A DNA stretch of 48,815 bases, taken from contig NZ_QMEA01000035.1 of NCBI RefSeq assembly GCF_012912105.1, positions 1,903 through 50,717 of the forward strand, read 5' to 3'. The notes under the pieces are model-generated. The model saw nothing but the letters and a program-made list of their open reading frames with translations, was not told where the DNA came from and searched no databases. The DNA comes from Brasilonema sp. UFV-L1. Lineage in GTDB: Bacteria > Cyanobacteriota > Cyanobacteriia > Cyanobacteriales > Nostocaceae. The position numbers and the translations under genes are program-made. Below are positions 35,029 to 44,295 of the stretch, in pieces (position 1 is the stretch's first letter; each line of letters begins with the position of its first letter).

Positions 35029-36507
35029 TCAAGACAAAAAGGATGTTAAGTCTAAATGATGTTCAACTTCAGTGGCAACAGAGTCTAAAATATGCTCTCT
35101 TTGTTCGCGGTAATTGGCAACGCCTGTAGGTAAAGATTTTAAACCCCGCTGTTGACGTAGGCGATTTAACCAAGCGCGTCTCCAAGGACCGTTGTCGAAA
35201 ATACCGTGGAGATAACTACCCCAAACTGATAAGCAACGATCCACTAAACCTAAATTAGCATCATCAAACAGAGTATGGTAGTTTTCGGTCTCTGTTGGAG
35301 GAATTTCTATACGCGATCGCCCTTGGTGGATTTCAAATCCGATGACGGGTAAGCCTGTTTGTGGATAATGTGAGGTCACTTGGCGCTGACGAGCGATTTT
35401 CTGTCCTGTGATCACGGTTTTTATGGGTAACAACCCTAGTCCTTGATATCTACCAGCTTGTCCTTCAATCCCCTCTGGATCGGCTATCATCTGACCTAAT
35501 ATTTGATAGCCACCACAAATCCCCAATACTGTACCACCTGCTGCTGCGTAGTGTTGAATTGCTTCTGCCATACCGCTTTTTTGCAGCATTATCAAATCAG
35601 GAATTGTCGTTTTTGTACCAGGAATAATCAGTGCGTCAGGATGTCCCAATTCTTGCTTAGGGCTTATGTATTTTACCGAAATTGTCGGTTCTGATTCTAG
35701 TGGGTCAAAGTCGGTAAAGTTGGAAATTCTGGGTAAACGGATGACACTGATGTTGAGTTCAGTTTGTAATTTTTGTGTTCCACGTTCCAAAAGGTCAAGG
35801 GAATCTTCTGCAGGGAATATCTGTTCCAAGTAAGGGATAACACCAATAACTGGAATACCAGTGCGTTCTTCCAACCATCTTATTCCTGATTCTAAGAGCG
35901 ATCGCTGTCCACGGAATTTGTTAATCACTATACCGCGAATCAAAGCACGTTCATCTGGCTCCAGTAACTCCAGAGTTCCTATGACATGGGCAAAAGCACC
36001 ACCTCTGTCAATATCAACAACCAATAGAGTTGATGCATTTAAGTATTTTGCCACCCGCATGTTAGTTAAATCTCGGTGCTTAATGTTAATCTCAGCAGGA
36101 CTACCAGCACCTTCGCAAACCAGCATATCAAATTCTGTACTCAAATGCTGTAGAGATTCTTCAATCGCCCGCCACCCTAGTTCAAAATATTGTTCATAGT
36201 ACTCTGCTGCGCCGACTTTACCCACAGGTTTTCCCTTGATAATGACTTGAGAGGTCATATCTCCTTGTGGTTTGAGTAAAATCGGGTTCATTTCTACCCA
36301 AGGAACAACTCCCGCAGCCCAAGCTTGTACTGCTTGGGCGTAGCCAATTTCTCCACCATTAGCAGTCACATAAGCATTTAAAGCCATATTTTGACCTTTG
36401 AAGGGAGCCACTCGCCAGCCACGTCGCGACAAGATACGACAAATAGCTGCGGTTAATAGTGATTTCCCTGCGTGGGATGTTGTTCCCACTATCATAATTG
36501 CTTTCAT
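35029..36507 (-). CDS. cobQ: Cobyric acid synthase
   Basis: The enzyme has 492 residues from ATG 36507, chosen because MKAIMIVGTTSHAGKS is the usual start. It amidates four carboxylates of adenosylcobyrinic a,c-diamide using glutamine and ATP in cobalamin synthesis. The N-terminal synthetase half has the P-loop GTTSHAGKSLL and the metal-binding region TLLVVDIDRGGAFAHVIG. The glutaminase half has the class I-like Cys in VLGICGGYQILG and the His in WGSYLHGIFDN. No cobalamin riboswitch was evident upstream. The ferredoxin follows immediately. Confidence 0.96.
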   Translation of the reverse strand: MKAIMIVGTTSHAGKSLLTAAICRILSRRGWRVAPFKGQNMALNAYVTANGGEIGYAQAVQAWAAGVVPWVEMNPILLKPQGDMTSQVIIKGKPVGKVGAAEYYEQYFELGWRAIEESLQHLSTEFDMLVCEGAGSPAEINIKHRDLTNMRVAKYLNASTLLVVDIDRGGAFAHVIGTLELLEPDERALIRGIVINKFRGQRSLLESGIRWLEERTGIPVIGVIPYLEQIFPAEDSLDLLERGTQKLQTELNISVIRLPRISNFTDFDPLESEPTISVKYISPKQELGHPDALIIPGTKTTIPDLIMLQKSGMAEAIQHYAAAGGTVLGICGGYQILGQMIADPEGIEGQAGRYQGLGLLPIKTVITGQKIARQRQVTSHYPQTGLPVIGFEIHQGRSRIEIPPTETENYHTLFDDANLGLVDRCLSVWGSYLHGIFDNGPWRRAWLNRLRQQRGLKSLPTGVANYREQREHILDSVATEVEHHLDLTSFLS

Positions 36508-36716
36508 AAGGCTTTCATAATCAAATATTTGTTTTTCCAGCTTGGGTCTGTTCATTCAAATGGCGAAATGAGTCATGAGTTTTCGGACCATGAACTCCTG
36601 ACTAGGACTAAAAAATCAAGATTTCACCCATTAAATCACATCACTATGATTAGGACTTCATAAACTGAGTTGAAACTTTCGTATTGATTGTTCCGATACT
36701 TTTTTGCTAACAAATA

Positions 36717-37847
36717 CTAACAAATACAAAAGTTAAGATTCTCTCTTAACCAAGGCGTATCAACCAATGCACGGAGAAATATTCCCCGCGCACCATTTAA
36801 ATCTCTGTCCATCTTCAACAAGGTGGATGGAGATTTAATTGTTTCAGACCCGCCTAAATTCTTGATTACTTCACCTGTCCAACTCACTGTTTTGGACGTA
36901 TATGCTTCCGATACATCAAGCACTATCTTGTTATTCTCAAACGCTTTATGTTTAATGAATAACTTGAACTGATAATGACTTAATGTCAGCATTTGGCGAA
37001 CAGACTTGGAACGTATTCTTCTTTTTGCTTTCCTAGACATGTTGGATGTTTCAAAAGTAGGAAGTAGAATCACGTCAAAGCTATCAATCAAAAACTTCGC
37101 TACTTTTTTGTGCAATTCATCTACGAGGGATTTTATTTTTCCACGCAGACGAGTTGCAGCCATTTTTAATCTTTTCTTCCGGGAACATTTAGCTTTGGAT
37201 ATCTTGCCAATTAATTTATCCAATTTAAAGCAGAGCTTTTGGATTTTTAAATTAGCAGCTTCACCCAACCAGCCAAATGAATCCTCACTAAAGAAGGTTA
37301 AAAATGTTCTAATTCCAGGGTCTAAAGCCACGACGCGCCCTTGGTTCTCGGTTTCGCGTCGTGGACTTTCCACGGGGACGGACAAATAGTAATCGCCGTA
37401 AGCTAATACCAATCTGCAATCCCCGAAGCTCGTTGGCAAGTCCTCTTTGTAGACGACTTTACCTAAAATGGTGTGATATATCCCCGCATCTTTTACAGCA
37501 GATTTAGGGATGTAACAAGATTGAACCGGGTCTTTCCTGGAGCGAAATCTACATCTACTAATACCGCCACCATCTTTATACTTTCTCTTTGCATTCTTGA
37601 CTGCGGTGCAAGCATCTTTAACCGCAATTGATTTGATTTGATAAGGTACTTCGCTACACCAATCAGGCAAAGAATGCAAAATACCGGTTTTGATTTCTTT
37701 CCAATTGGCTTTCGTGTTTGGTTGTTGCAAGTAACGAATAGTTTCGTTGTAAACAAACCTGGAAACACCAAACCATTTTTTAAGAATCGTTTTCTGTGCT
37801 GGACTCAGTTTTAGATAAATCTTCTTTGATTTTTTGACTATATTTAC
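36717..37847 (-). CDS. tnpB: TnpB-like RNA-guided nuclease of IS607, zinc ribbon lost
   Basis: About 377 residues are homologous to TnpB, from VNIVKKSKKIYLKL on. The RuvC-like acidic residues are in RVVALDPGIRTFLTFF, in LLPTFETSNMSRK and in KMDRDLNGARGIFLRAL, so the three catalytic positions are present. The zinc-ribbon cysteines are absent: where TnpB normally has TCSxCG and CxxCG this protein has SKTVSWTGEVIKN and SPSTLLKMDRD. No ATG, GTG or TTG fits the start of homology: the frame stays open upstream inside tnpA to 38393. Either a rare start or coupling to tnpA is used. TnpB proteins cut DNA guided by an RNA from the element's end. Confidence 0.82.
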   Translation of the reverse strand, partial: VNIVKKSKKIYLKLSPAQKTILKKWFGVSRFVYNETIRYLQQPNTKANWKEIKTGILHSLPDWCSEVPYQIKSIAVKDACTAVKNAKRKYKDGGGISRCRFRSRKDPVQSCYIPKSAVKDAGIYHTILGKVVYKEDLPTSFGDCRLVLAYGDYYLSVPVESPRRETENQGRVVALDPGIRTFLTFFSEDSFGWLGEAANLKIQKLCFKLDKLIGKISKAKCSRKKRLKMAATRLRGKIKSLVDELHKKVAKFLIDSFDVILLPTFETSNMSRKAKRRIRSKSVRQMLTLSHYQFKLFIKHKAFENNKIVLDVSEAYTSKTVSWTGEVIKNLGGSETIKSPSTLLKMDRDLNGARGIFLRALVDTPWLRENLNFCIC

Positions 37848-38466
37848 GGAGTCCGTGCATCCTGCATGAAAAGACGTGAAGGATGGAGAGTAAATCTTGG
37901 GTAAGTTCTGAGTTTGGGCAGTATACAGTTTTGTCGAGAACCACGATTTGTCCACCGTTTTGTTCGACCATGTATTGTATAAGTTCAAACCCAAACCTGC
38001 ACAATCTGTCGCGACAGGCAACAATAAGCGTGAACTTATCTCCTCGCAAAAGCCGTTCCAGTATGGTACGCAATCCTTTGCGCTTAAAGTTGAGTCCCGA
38101 CCCGATGTCTTTGATGATTTCTGCTTCTGGGTAGAGAGATTGCATGTAGACAACTTGTCGATTGAGGTCGTCTCGCTGTTTTGAGGATGAGACTCGGCAG
38201 TAACAAATAGTGGAGCCATCTCCGTGCCCAGAGCAGCGCCTTGCGGGGGTTCCCCCCGTTGTGGCGACTGCGGAGGGTTCCCCCCGTTGAGGAGAGTGGC
38301 GTGCAGATCTAATTGAGTCGCCTCGCACATACGATTCAACGTCGTAGAGTCTTTGCCCCGCCGCGTTTTTGATGCTCTTGATTTTCCCTTCATCAGCGTA
38401 CTTCCTCAAAGTGTTCGGACTCAAACCCAGAAACTCGACCGCCTTTCTGAGTGGTATGTATGCCAT
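37780..38466 (-). CDS. tnpA: IS607 serine recombinase TnpA
   Basis: The protein has 228 residues from ATG 38466 (MAYIPLRKAVEFLGLSPNTL). A MerR-like helix-turn-helix (residues 1-50, with LSPNTLRKYADEGKI) is followed by the serine recombinase domain with the nucleophile in ICYCRVSSSKQRDDLNRQV and the conserved stretch FTLIVACRDRLCRFG. It catalyses excision and insertion. Residues about 57-85 (SARHSPQRGEPSAVATTG and beyond) are not typical; they come from two copies of a GC-rich repeat that extended the linker by about 30 residues without breaking the frame. Length is therefore above the usual 190-210. Confidence 0.9.
   Translation of the reverse strand: MAYIPLRKAVEFLGLSPNTLRKYADEGKIKSIKNAAGQRLYDVESYVRGDSIRSARHSPQRGEPSAVATTGGTPARRCSGHGDGSTICYCRVSSSKQRDDLNRQVVYMQSLYPEAEIIKDIGSGLNFKRKGLRTILERLLRGDKFTLIVACRDRLCRFGFELIQYMVEQNGGQIVVLDKTVYCPNSELTQDLLSILHVFSCRMHGLRKYSQKIKEDLSKTESSTENDS
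38225..38305. repeat. Repeat array inside the tnpA linker
   Basis: Two units share TGCGG[G/A]GG[G]TTCCCCCCGTTG-type sequence, at 38241-38261 and 38269-38289. The first is the inverse of 31412-31432. The array encodes the odd low-complexity linker of TnpA. Confidence 0.75.
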
Positions 38467-38562
38467 GAACATTTACTAGCTTTTACTAATAAATGGTAGC
38501 AAATAAAGAACTAGTTAACTACCTTTTAGTTTGCCACTCTTAACTTTTCTATACCCTTGATT

Positions 38563-38967
38563 TTAAAAGGGTAGCCTAAACCAGCGAGTAGCAGCATTGT
38601 ATAGGTTATCACTCCATGTAGGAGTCCGCCAAGATTTTTTTTGAAATTGTTCTACTATCTGACGACCAAGAGGAGTGAGGCGGAAACTGTCTGTAATTCC
38701 CTGACCATCGACTTCGCGCCGCAGAACACCCACTTGGATCAGCCACACGAGTGCATTATCTGCTGCTAACTCTGAGATATGATGTTTTGTGTAGCCATTT
38801 TTCACACCGAGGTTAGCAGTCATTTCACTTAATGCCACTCGACGAGAGCGCATTGTTTCAAACAAGCAAGGATTGAAGGGAGAACATACTATGGCTCGTT
38901 CGGCTCGTTTTATGGTGTTGCGAGGATAGGTAAAAGTTTTCTGGTTTTGGGAATCAACATTAGGCAT
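38563..38967 (-). CDS. Cyanobacterial conserved protein, Npun_F0494-like
   Basis: The protein has 134 residues with a conserved-looking N-terminal TFTYPRNTIKRAERAIVCSP. A helical middle resembles a winged-helix (SEMTANLGVKNGYTKHHISELAADNALVWLI), quoted here only by its ends SEMTANLG and ADNALVWLI. I recall this as a family known by the Nostoc locus name Npun_F0494, but the identification is from memory. It is soluble, has no catalytic motif and could be DNA-binding. Its gene is just outside the right end of the IS607 element. Confidence 0.6.
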   Translation of the reverse strand: MPNVDSQNQKTFTYPRNTIKRAERAIVCSPFNPCLFETMRSRRVALSEMTANLGVKNGYTKHHISELAADNALVWLIQVGVLRREVDGQGITDSFRLTPLGRQIVEQFQKKSWRTPTWSDNLYNAATRWFRLPF

Positions 38968-39041
38968 TGTGTAAGTTTGACGACTTTATTTATCTTTAGT
39001 TCTCAATAAGTTTATTCTAATACGATGACTTGACCAATACG

Positions 39042-39617
39042 CTAGAAAATATCTGCCGGATCTGCAGAGCGGAGTTTATTCATAGCCAGCAACCCAGAAG
39101 TCATACACATGAAAATTGTTGATATCAAGATAATTAATATATTATTTAAGCTCATGATGATTGGTAATTTAGTAGTTTTCATAGCATCATCATATATCCC
39201 TAAAGAAATAGCAAATCCTGGTATATAACCGATAACTGCTAATATAAAAGCTTGTTGAAATACGACATATAATAAATAATTATTTTCATAGCCTATAGCT
39301 TTCAAAGTAGCATAGGCAGTCATTTGAGTAGATATATTACTATAAAGAATTTGATAGACAATAACCACACCAACAACAAAACCCATTGTGAGCATGAGGT
39401 TAAATATAAACCCAATTGGGGTTCTAGTCGCCCAATATTTTTTCTCAAAATTTACAAATTCTTGTTTGGTAAAGATGAGAACATCATTATCTAAGTTGGC
39501 TCGGATATTTTCTAAAACATTTTGCAGTTCGATACCGAGTTTGAGGGTAATTGCACCCACATCTATCATTTCTGAAGTCCGGTTGTTTAGAAATATTCTG
39601 AGGAAAGTTGAGTCACT
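39042..39617 (-). pseudogene. devC: C-terminal fragment of a DevC-like ABC exporter permease
   Basis: The last ~190 residues of a DevC/FtsX-type permease remain: SDSTFLRIFLNNRTSEMIDV, VLIFTKQEFVNFEKKYWATR, three membrane segments and the terminal LRSADPADIF. DevC proteins are about 390 residues, so the N-terminal half including the first membrane helix is missing. The frame upstream (to 39782) is made of repeats, not protein. DevBCA exporters build the heterocyst glycolipid layer; homologues also export other lipids. This copy should be non-functional. Confidence 0.8.
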
Positions 39618-39660
39618 GACCAAGCCCCTAGCCCTGAAAGGGTGGCTGCGCCAACGGGGC

Positions 39661-39748
39661 GGGTATAGGGGTATAGGGGTGTAGGGGTGTAGGTGAAGAC
39701 AGTCGCCCCAGTCTGTTCCGTAGAGTGCCCCAAATCTCCGATTTGGGG
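39661..39748. repeat. Tandem 8-base repeat and hairpin at the devC break
   Basis: Four 8-base units (GGGTATAG twice, then GGGTGTAG twice) lie at 39661-39692. A perfect hairpin CCCCAAATC-TCC-GATTTGGGG follows at 39728-39748. They sit exactly where the devC fragment is cut off, so they may mark the breakpoint. Confidence 0.8.
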
Positions 39749-39961
39749 AGAAGATTTTCTGAAGGAAACCTTCTGGGCACATACAGGCGATCGCTAATCA
39801 CAATCAAATTTTTTACAAATGTCATCGAATCTCTACAGTAGATATAACTTCAAAAAAATATATAAAGTTTGATACAATAGCCACCATCAGGGAAAAAAGA
39901 ATCATGTTATAAAAAACAATTTGCCCTGAAGCTAACCTTGTATAGTGGAGATACGAAAACT

Positions 39962-40399
39962 ATGCCCTTAGCAGTTGGTAGCGATGCACCTGCATTTACC
40001 GTCAAAGACACCAACGGCAACACTGTTTCGTTGTCTGATTTCAAAGGTAAGACAGTGGTTTTGTATTTCTACCCCAAAGACGATACTCCAGGCTGTACCA
40101 AACAAGCCTGTAGCTTTCGGGATGCTAGTGACGACTACAAAAATAAAGATGTGGTAGTGCTGGGAGTCAGCGCAGATGATGAAGCCTCCCACCAAGCATT
40201 CACTCAAAAATATAATCTCAATTTTCCACTACTGGCTGATACTGATCAAACTTTAATCAAAGCATACGATGTTGATGGTGGTGGATATGCTAAGCGCGTT
40301 ACTTACGTCATTGACGGTAACGGCAAAATCACTCACGTTGACTCCAGTGTTAATACATCTACCCACGCTGGCGATGTTTTAGCAGTATTGGGGTTATAA
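39962..40399 (+). CDS. Peroxiredoxin Q / BCP-type thiol peroxidase
   Basis: The protein has 145 residues from ATG 39962, with GGAG about eleven bases upstream. The peroxidatic and resolving cysteines (45 and 50) are in DTPGCTKQACSFRD, the PrxQ spacing. YFYPKD and VTYVIDGNGKI are family features. It reduces hydrogen peroxide and organic peroxides with thioredoxin. In cyanobacteria it is a soluble antioxidant. An intrinsic terminator follows 54 bases after the stop. Confidence 0.95.
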   Translation: MPLAVGSDAPAFTVKDTNGNTVSLSDFKGKTVVLYFYPKDDTPGCTKQACSFRDASDDYKNKDVVVLGVSADDEASHQAFTQKYNLNFPLLADTDQTLIKAYDVDGGGYAKRVTYVIDGNGKITHVDSSVNTSTHAGDVLAVLGL

Positions 40400-40453
40400 C
40401 AAGTCTGTAGTGCAAACGGTTACGGTTAACCTCACAGCCTTCAGCCTGGAACT

Positions 40454-40494
40454 AAACAAACGAAGCCTGCTTTAGCAGGCTTCGTTTGTTTGAC
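40454..40494 (+). terminator. Strong terminator after the peroxiredoxin gene
   Basis: Perfect 17-base arms AAACAAACGAAGCCTGC (40454-40470) and 40475-40491 enclose a TTTA loop. The right arm ends in a T-rich GTTTGTTTG. It can work in either direction but only the plus-strand gene ends here. Confidence 0.8.
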
Positions 40495-40600
40495 TCTGCG
40501 TAAGTTGATTTCAATTGCACCTATTAGGAGTGTAGAAGGTGAAGCAAGCTTTACCTTTTGCTCAACAAAACTCAACTTACAACAAGGAGTACAACTAACA

Positions 40601-41146
40601 ATGGTCCAAAACAAAGTCTTAGAAGTGCAAGATGTCCAGCTATCCATCGCAGAAAGCTTTCCACCCAAGTTGAATATTACAGCAAAAGGAACCGTTACCA
40701 CCCCAGGCTGGAAAAATGCTGAGCTGATTCCATACATTTATATTCAACCACCTGTTGATGGCATCTACGACTTCGATTTCATAGCTGAACCACCAGAAAA
40801 CATTGTTGCACAAGTCATCACATCGATAGAGGCTAATTACCTCCTACAAAGTATACCAGACAACTTAAGAGGTGTCAGAATCTATGCTTCTACCAATAGC
40901 AAGGTGGCTTTGTTGGACAATAGAAGCAAGACCATTTGCGTCAAGGGAGTTCTGACTGATGAGGGAGTCGAGTGTCAAGCTTTACGAACTGCTGCGAATG
41001 AGCTTTATACCCTCGTTGGTGATCTTAAGGGATTTCAAGTGGGTGATGAAGTTTACGTGTCTGGAACGATTGCGGAAGTTTCTTTCTGTCAGCAAGGAAT
41101 TACCATCGCTGTCAGTTGGATAGGTAAGAGCGCACCGAAGGTATGA
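40601..41146 (+). CDS. Hypothetical protein, 181 residues
   Basis: The start at ATG 40601 is supported by GGAG about 12 bases upstream (AAGGAGTACAACTAACA). The protein is soluble and mostly beta. The N-terminal half, LSIAESFPPKLNITAKGTVT with GWKNAELIPYIYIQPPVDG, looks like a repeated strand domain. The C-terminal half, SKTICVKGVLTDEGVECQAL, KGFQVGDEVYVSGTIAEVSF, may be an OB-like barrel of the DUF5818 kind. I cannot assign a function. It lies between a terminator and the convergent clpB gene. Confidence 0.75.
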   Translation: MVQNKVLEVQDVQLSIAESFPPKLNITAKGTVTTPGWKNAELIPYIYIQPPVDGIYDFDFIAEPPENIVAQVITSIEANYLLQSIPDNLRGVRIYASTNSKVALLDNRSKTICVKGVLTDEGVECQALRTAANELYTLVGDLKGFQVGDEVYVSGTIAEVSFCQQGITIAVSWIGKSAPKV

Positions 41147-41251
41147 TGACTCTAGAGTCAAAATGTAAAAGCTCTTAAGTTAAAAAAAACGCAAAGGCGC
41201 TCTTTTCAAACTCTGCGCCTCTGCGTATTTGCACGAAATCATCTCTACAAA

Positions 41252-43870
41252 TTAGCTTGTGAATATCTCCACAGGTAAGCGCTTGAAGGAAAGACGCTCA
41301 TTCTCAATATCCACAAAGATGGTATCCCCATCATTGAATTCCCCACGCAAGATAGCTTTAGCAATTTGAGTCTCTAACTCACGTTGAATTGCTCGCTTTA
41401 GGGGACGCGCCCCAAACACAGGATCATACCCTACTTCGACCAAAAAGTCAAGAGCAGCATCGGAAAGTTTGAGAGACATCTTGCGATCGCTCAATCTTTG
41501 CCGCAATCTATCCAATTGCAATAGTACAATCTGACGCAATTGTTGTTTCTGCAAACTGTGGAAGATGATAACTTCATCAATACGATTGAGAAACTCTGGA
41601 CGGAAGCTATTTCGCATCGCCTCCATCACTCGATGACGCATTTCATCATAGCGTGAGTCATCTCCTGACACATCTAAGATATATTGCGAACCGATGTTGC
41701 TGGTCATGATGATGATAGTATTCTTGAAGTCTACTGTATGACCTTGAGCATCAGTGACTCGACCATCATCAAGAATTTGCAGGAAAATGTTAAAGACATC
41801 TGGATGGGCTTTTTCGATTTCGTCGAACAAAATCACCGCGTAAGGACGACGACGAATTGCTTCAGTCAGTTGTCCGCCTTCATCGTAACCCACGTATCCC
41901 GGAGGCGCACCGATAAGTCTGGAAACGGCGTGTTTCTCCATGTACTCGGACATATCTATCCGCACCAGTGCTTCTTCGGTGTCGAACATATACGCAGCTA
42001 AAGCTTTCCCAAGTTCTGTTTTACCTACACCTGTAGGACCAAGGAAAACAAAGCTTGCTGTAGGACGATTCGGATCAGCGAGTCCAGCACGAGAACGCTG
42101 AATTGCATCTGCGACAGCTGTGACTGCTTCTTGTTGTCCAATCACGCGATGATGCAGTTCATCTTCTAAGTGCAGTAGTTTTTCTTTTTCTGATTCTACC
42201 AGCTTGCTGATCGGAATCCCTGTCCACTTAGAAATGACTTCCGCAATGTCAGCTTCAGTGACTTCCTCACGTAATAAAGATTTTCCAGTGCGTTGTGCTT
42301 GAGCAAGTTCAGTTTCCACTGCTTCCAAATCGCGATGCAAACTTGTTAACTTGCCGTATTTTAACTCAGCAGCACGGTTGAGGTCATAATCGCGTTCTGC
42401 TTGCTGAATTTCCAAGTTCACGCGGTCAATCTCTTCTTTGACAGACTGAATTTTGGTGATAATATCTTTTTCAGACTGCCATTGAACACTCAGTGCTCTT
42501 TGTTCTTCTTTAAAATCTGCAAGTTCCTTGTCTAGTCTTTCTAGACGTTCTCTGGATGCTGGATCGCTTTCTTTTTGCAGCGACAGCTTTTCCATTTCTA
42601 GTTGCAGAATCTTACGGTCAATTTCGTCGAGTTCTTCGGGTTTGGAGGTAATCTCCATTTTTAGTCTAGCTGCAGCTTCGTCTACCAAGTCAATTGCTTT
42701 GTCTGGTAAAAAGCGATCGCTAATATATCGACTAGATAATGTCGCAGCTGCAACTAAAGAACTATCAGAAATTTTCACCCCGTGATGAACTTCATACCGT
42801 TCTTTCAAACCGCGCAAAATGGAAATGGTATCTTCCACGCTGGGTTGATCGACATAAACCTGTTGGAAGCGTCTTTCCAAAGCAGCGTCTTTTTCAATAT
42901 ACTTACGGTACTCGTCTAAAGTTGTCGCACCAATACAGCGCAGTTCACCCCGCGCCAACATCGGCTTTAACAAGTTACCAGCATCCATTGCGCCTTGAGT
43001 CGCACCAGCACCGACAACGGTATGAATTTCATCAATAAATAAAACTATACTACCGTTCGACTCGGTAACTTCTTTTAAGACTGCTTTTAGGCGTTCTTCA
43101 AATTCACCTCGGAATTTTGCTCCCGCAATCAAAGCACCCATATCTAAAGCGATGAGTTTGCGGTCTTTGAGAGACTGGGGTACATCTCCAGCTATAATAC
43201 GTTGGGCGAGTCCTTCGGCGATCGCAGTTTTACCAACGCCTGGTTCACCAATCAGCACAGGATTATTCTTGGTACGACGCGAAAGAATTTGAATAGTGCG
43301 GCGAATTTCATCATCACGTCCAATCACTGGGTCAAGTTTACCTTGACGGGCAGCTTCTGTCAGGTCGCGTCCATATTTCTCCAGTGATTGGTATTTACCT
43401 TCTGGATTTTGGTCGGTCACTTTTTGGCTCCCACGAATTTGTTTAATAATATTTTTAAGCTTACTTTCGTCTAACCCAAATTCTTGGTACAACTTTTTGC
43501 CAAAACGATCATCTTTTGCGTAACCCAGCAACAGATGTTCAATAGATATATACTCATCTTGCAACTCTTTACGATAACCGTCAGCGCGGTCTAAAAGAGT
43601 ATCCAAGCTGCGTCCTAAGTAGACAGAACTGCTGCTACCAGAAACTTTGGGCTGATTTTGGATAAATTGTTCAGCGCGTTCGCGCAGTTTTTGCAGATTC
43701 ACACCTGCTTTAGTAAAAGTACCATTGGCTAGTCCTTCTTGTTCCAACAGTGCTTTCATCAGGTGTTCACTTTCAATCTGCTGATGTTGATATTGTTTAG
43801 CAATATCTGGTGTGTGGGCGATCGCTTCCCAGGCTTTTTCTGTAAATTGGTTTGGATTAGTTGGTTGCAT
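41252..43870 (-). CDS. clpB: Chaperone ClpB, AAA+ disaggregase
   Basis: The protein has 872 residues, the full length of ClpB. The N-terminal substrate domain ([20 protein letters not shown]) leads to two AAA+ modules with Walker A motifs [13 protein letters not shown] (about 208) and [13 protein letters not shown] (about 608). A middle coiled-coil domain (about 410-530) marks ClpB rather than ClpA or ClpC. The ring hexamer threads aggregated protein with DnaK. It is a heat-shock protein. I found no clear CIRCE element upstream; an AGAGT-GAATG-ACTCT palindrome lies at about 43882-43896. Confidence 0.97.
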   Translation of the reverse strand: MQPTNPNQFTEKAWEAIAHTPDIAKQYQHQQIESEHLMKALLEQEGLANGTFTKAGVNLQKLRERAEQFIQNQPKVSGSSSSVYLGRSLDTLLDRADGYRKELQDEYISIEHLLLGYAKDDRFGKKLYQEFGLDESKLKNIIKQIRGSQKVTDQNPEGKYQSLEKYGRDLTEAARQGKLDPVIGRDDEIRRTIQILSRRTKNNPVLIGEPGVGKTAIAEGLAQRIIAGDVPQSLKDRKLIALDMGALIAGAKFRGEFEERLKAVLKEVTESNGSIVLFIDEIHTVVGAGATQGAMDAGNLLKPMLARGELRCIGATTLDEYRKYIEKDAALERRFQQVYVDQPSVEDTISILRGLKERYEVHHGVKISDSSLVAAATLSSRYISDRFLPDKAIDLVDEAAARLKMEITSKPEELDEIDRKILQLEMEKLSLQKESDPASRERLERLDKELADFKEEQRALSVQWQSEKDIITKIQSVKEEIDRVNLEIQQAERDYDLNRAAELKYGKLTSLHRDLEAVETELAQAQRTGKSLLREEVTEADIAEVISKWTGIPISKLVESEKEKLLHLEDELHHRVIGQQEAVTAVADAIQRSRAGLADPNRPTASFVFLGPTGVGKTELGKALAAYMFDTEEALVRIDMSEYMEKHAVSRLIGAPPGYVGYDEGGQLTEAIRRRPYAVILFDEIEKAHPDVFNIFLQILDDGRVTDAQGHTVDFKNTIIIMTSNIGSQYILDVSGDDSRYDEMRHRVMEAMRNSFRPEFLNRIDEVIIFHSLQKQQLRQIVLLQLDRLRQRLSDRKMSLKLSDAALDFLVEVGYDPVFGARPLKRAIQRELETQIAKAILRGEFNDGDTIFVDIENERLSFKRLPVEIFTS

Positions 43871-44295
43871 AGACTTACATAAGAGTGAATGACTCTAAGT
43901 ACACGCGCATGCGCGGATAGAACAAGTGTATAGTTTGTTTCTATATCGCCATTGTAAAAAGAGGGGAGCTAGTCACTGGATCGGTCTTCACGTCTTTCTA
44001 GAGTCGTATTACCGCCAAAAACCTCATCTTCTATAGATAGATATAGACATTTCCGTGTCTCTGTGTTACACCTCAAGTCGGGAGGATAGAGGAGGGTAGA
44101 AGTGACAAACTCTTGAATTTTGTGGAGTACGTTAAAAAAGAGTTAAACATTTCTTAAATAAGAGCACTTGTTTTTCAATAAAAATACTTATAGTATTGAG
44201 TGACAAATCTCACTTTGTCAAACAATCAAAAGCTCTATCCTTTTTTCTTATTATATTTAAGATGAGCTTTTATCCTTTATATAAGTTTAAAGATA
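43871..44295. other. Divergent promoter region of clpB and a methyltransferase-like gene
   Basis: No gene is seen in these 425 bases. An imperfect AGAGTGAATGACTCT palindrome lies close to the clpB start. The right half is AT-rich and should contain the promoter of the plus-strand gene. Nothing matched a heat-shock operator with confidence. Confidence 0.4.

Larger units (their letters stand above)
36690..38510 (-). mobile_element. IS607-family insertion sequence
   Basis: The element carries a serine-recombinase TnpA and a TnpB gene in the same direction, overlapping by 68 bases. Ends are approximate: TTGCTAACAAATACTAAC near 36703 on the left and, inverted, TTGCTACCATTTATTAG at about 38488-38505 on the right share TTGCTA. 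IS607 elements do not leave a usual target duplication, so the exact edges cannot be read from this copy. The tnpB 3' end and adjacent left end (about 36600-36760) is where its guide RNA would be expected. Confidence 0.8.

Noticed and set aside
37847-38393. Upstream extension of the TnpB frame
   Set aside because: It is the shifted frame of tnpA including its inserted repeats; TnpB homology begins at about 37847.
39618-39782. N-terminal part of the DevC-like frame
   Set aside because: It is encoded by tandem repeats and a hairpin and does not resemble DevC.
43882-43896. CIRCE heat-shock operator upstream of clpB
   Set aside because: The AGAGT/ACTCT arms and 5-base spacer do not fit the TTAGCACTC-N9-GAGTGCTAA consensus.
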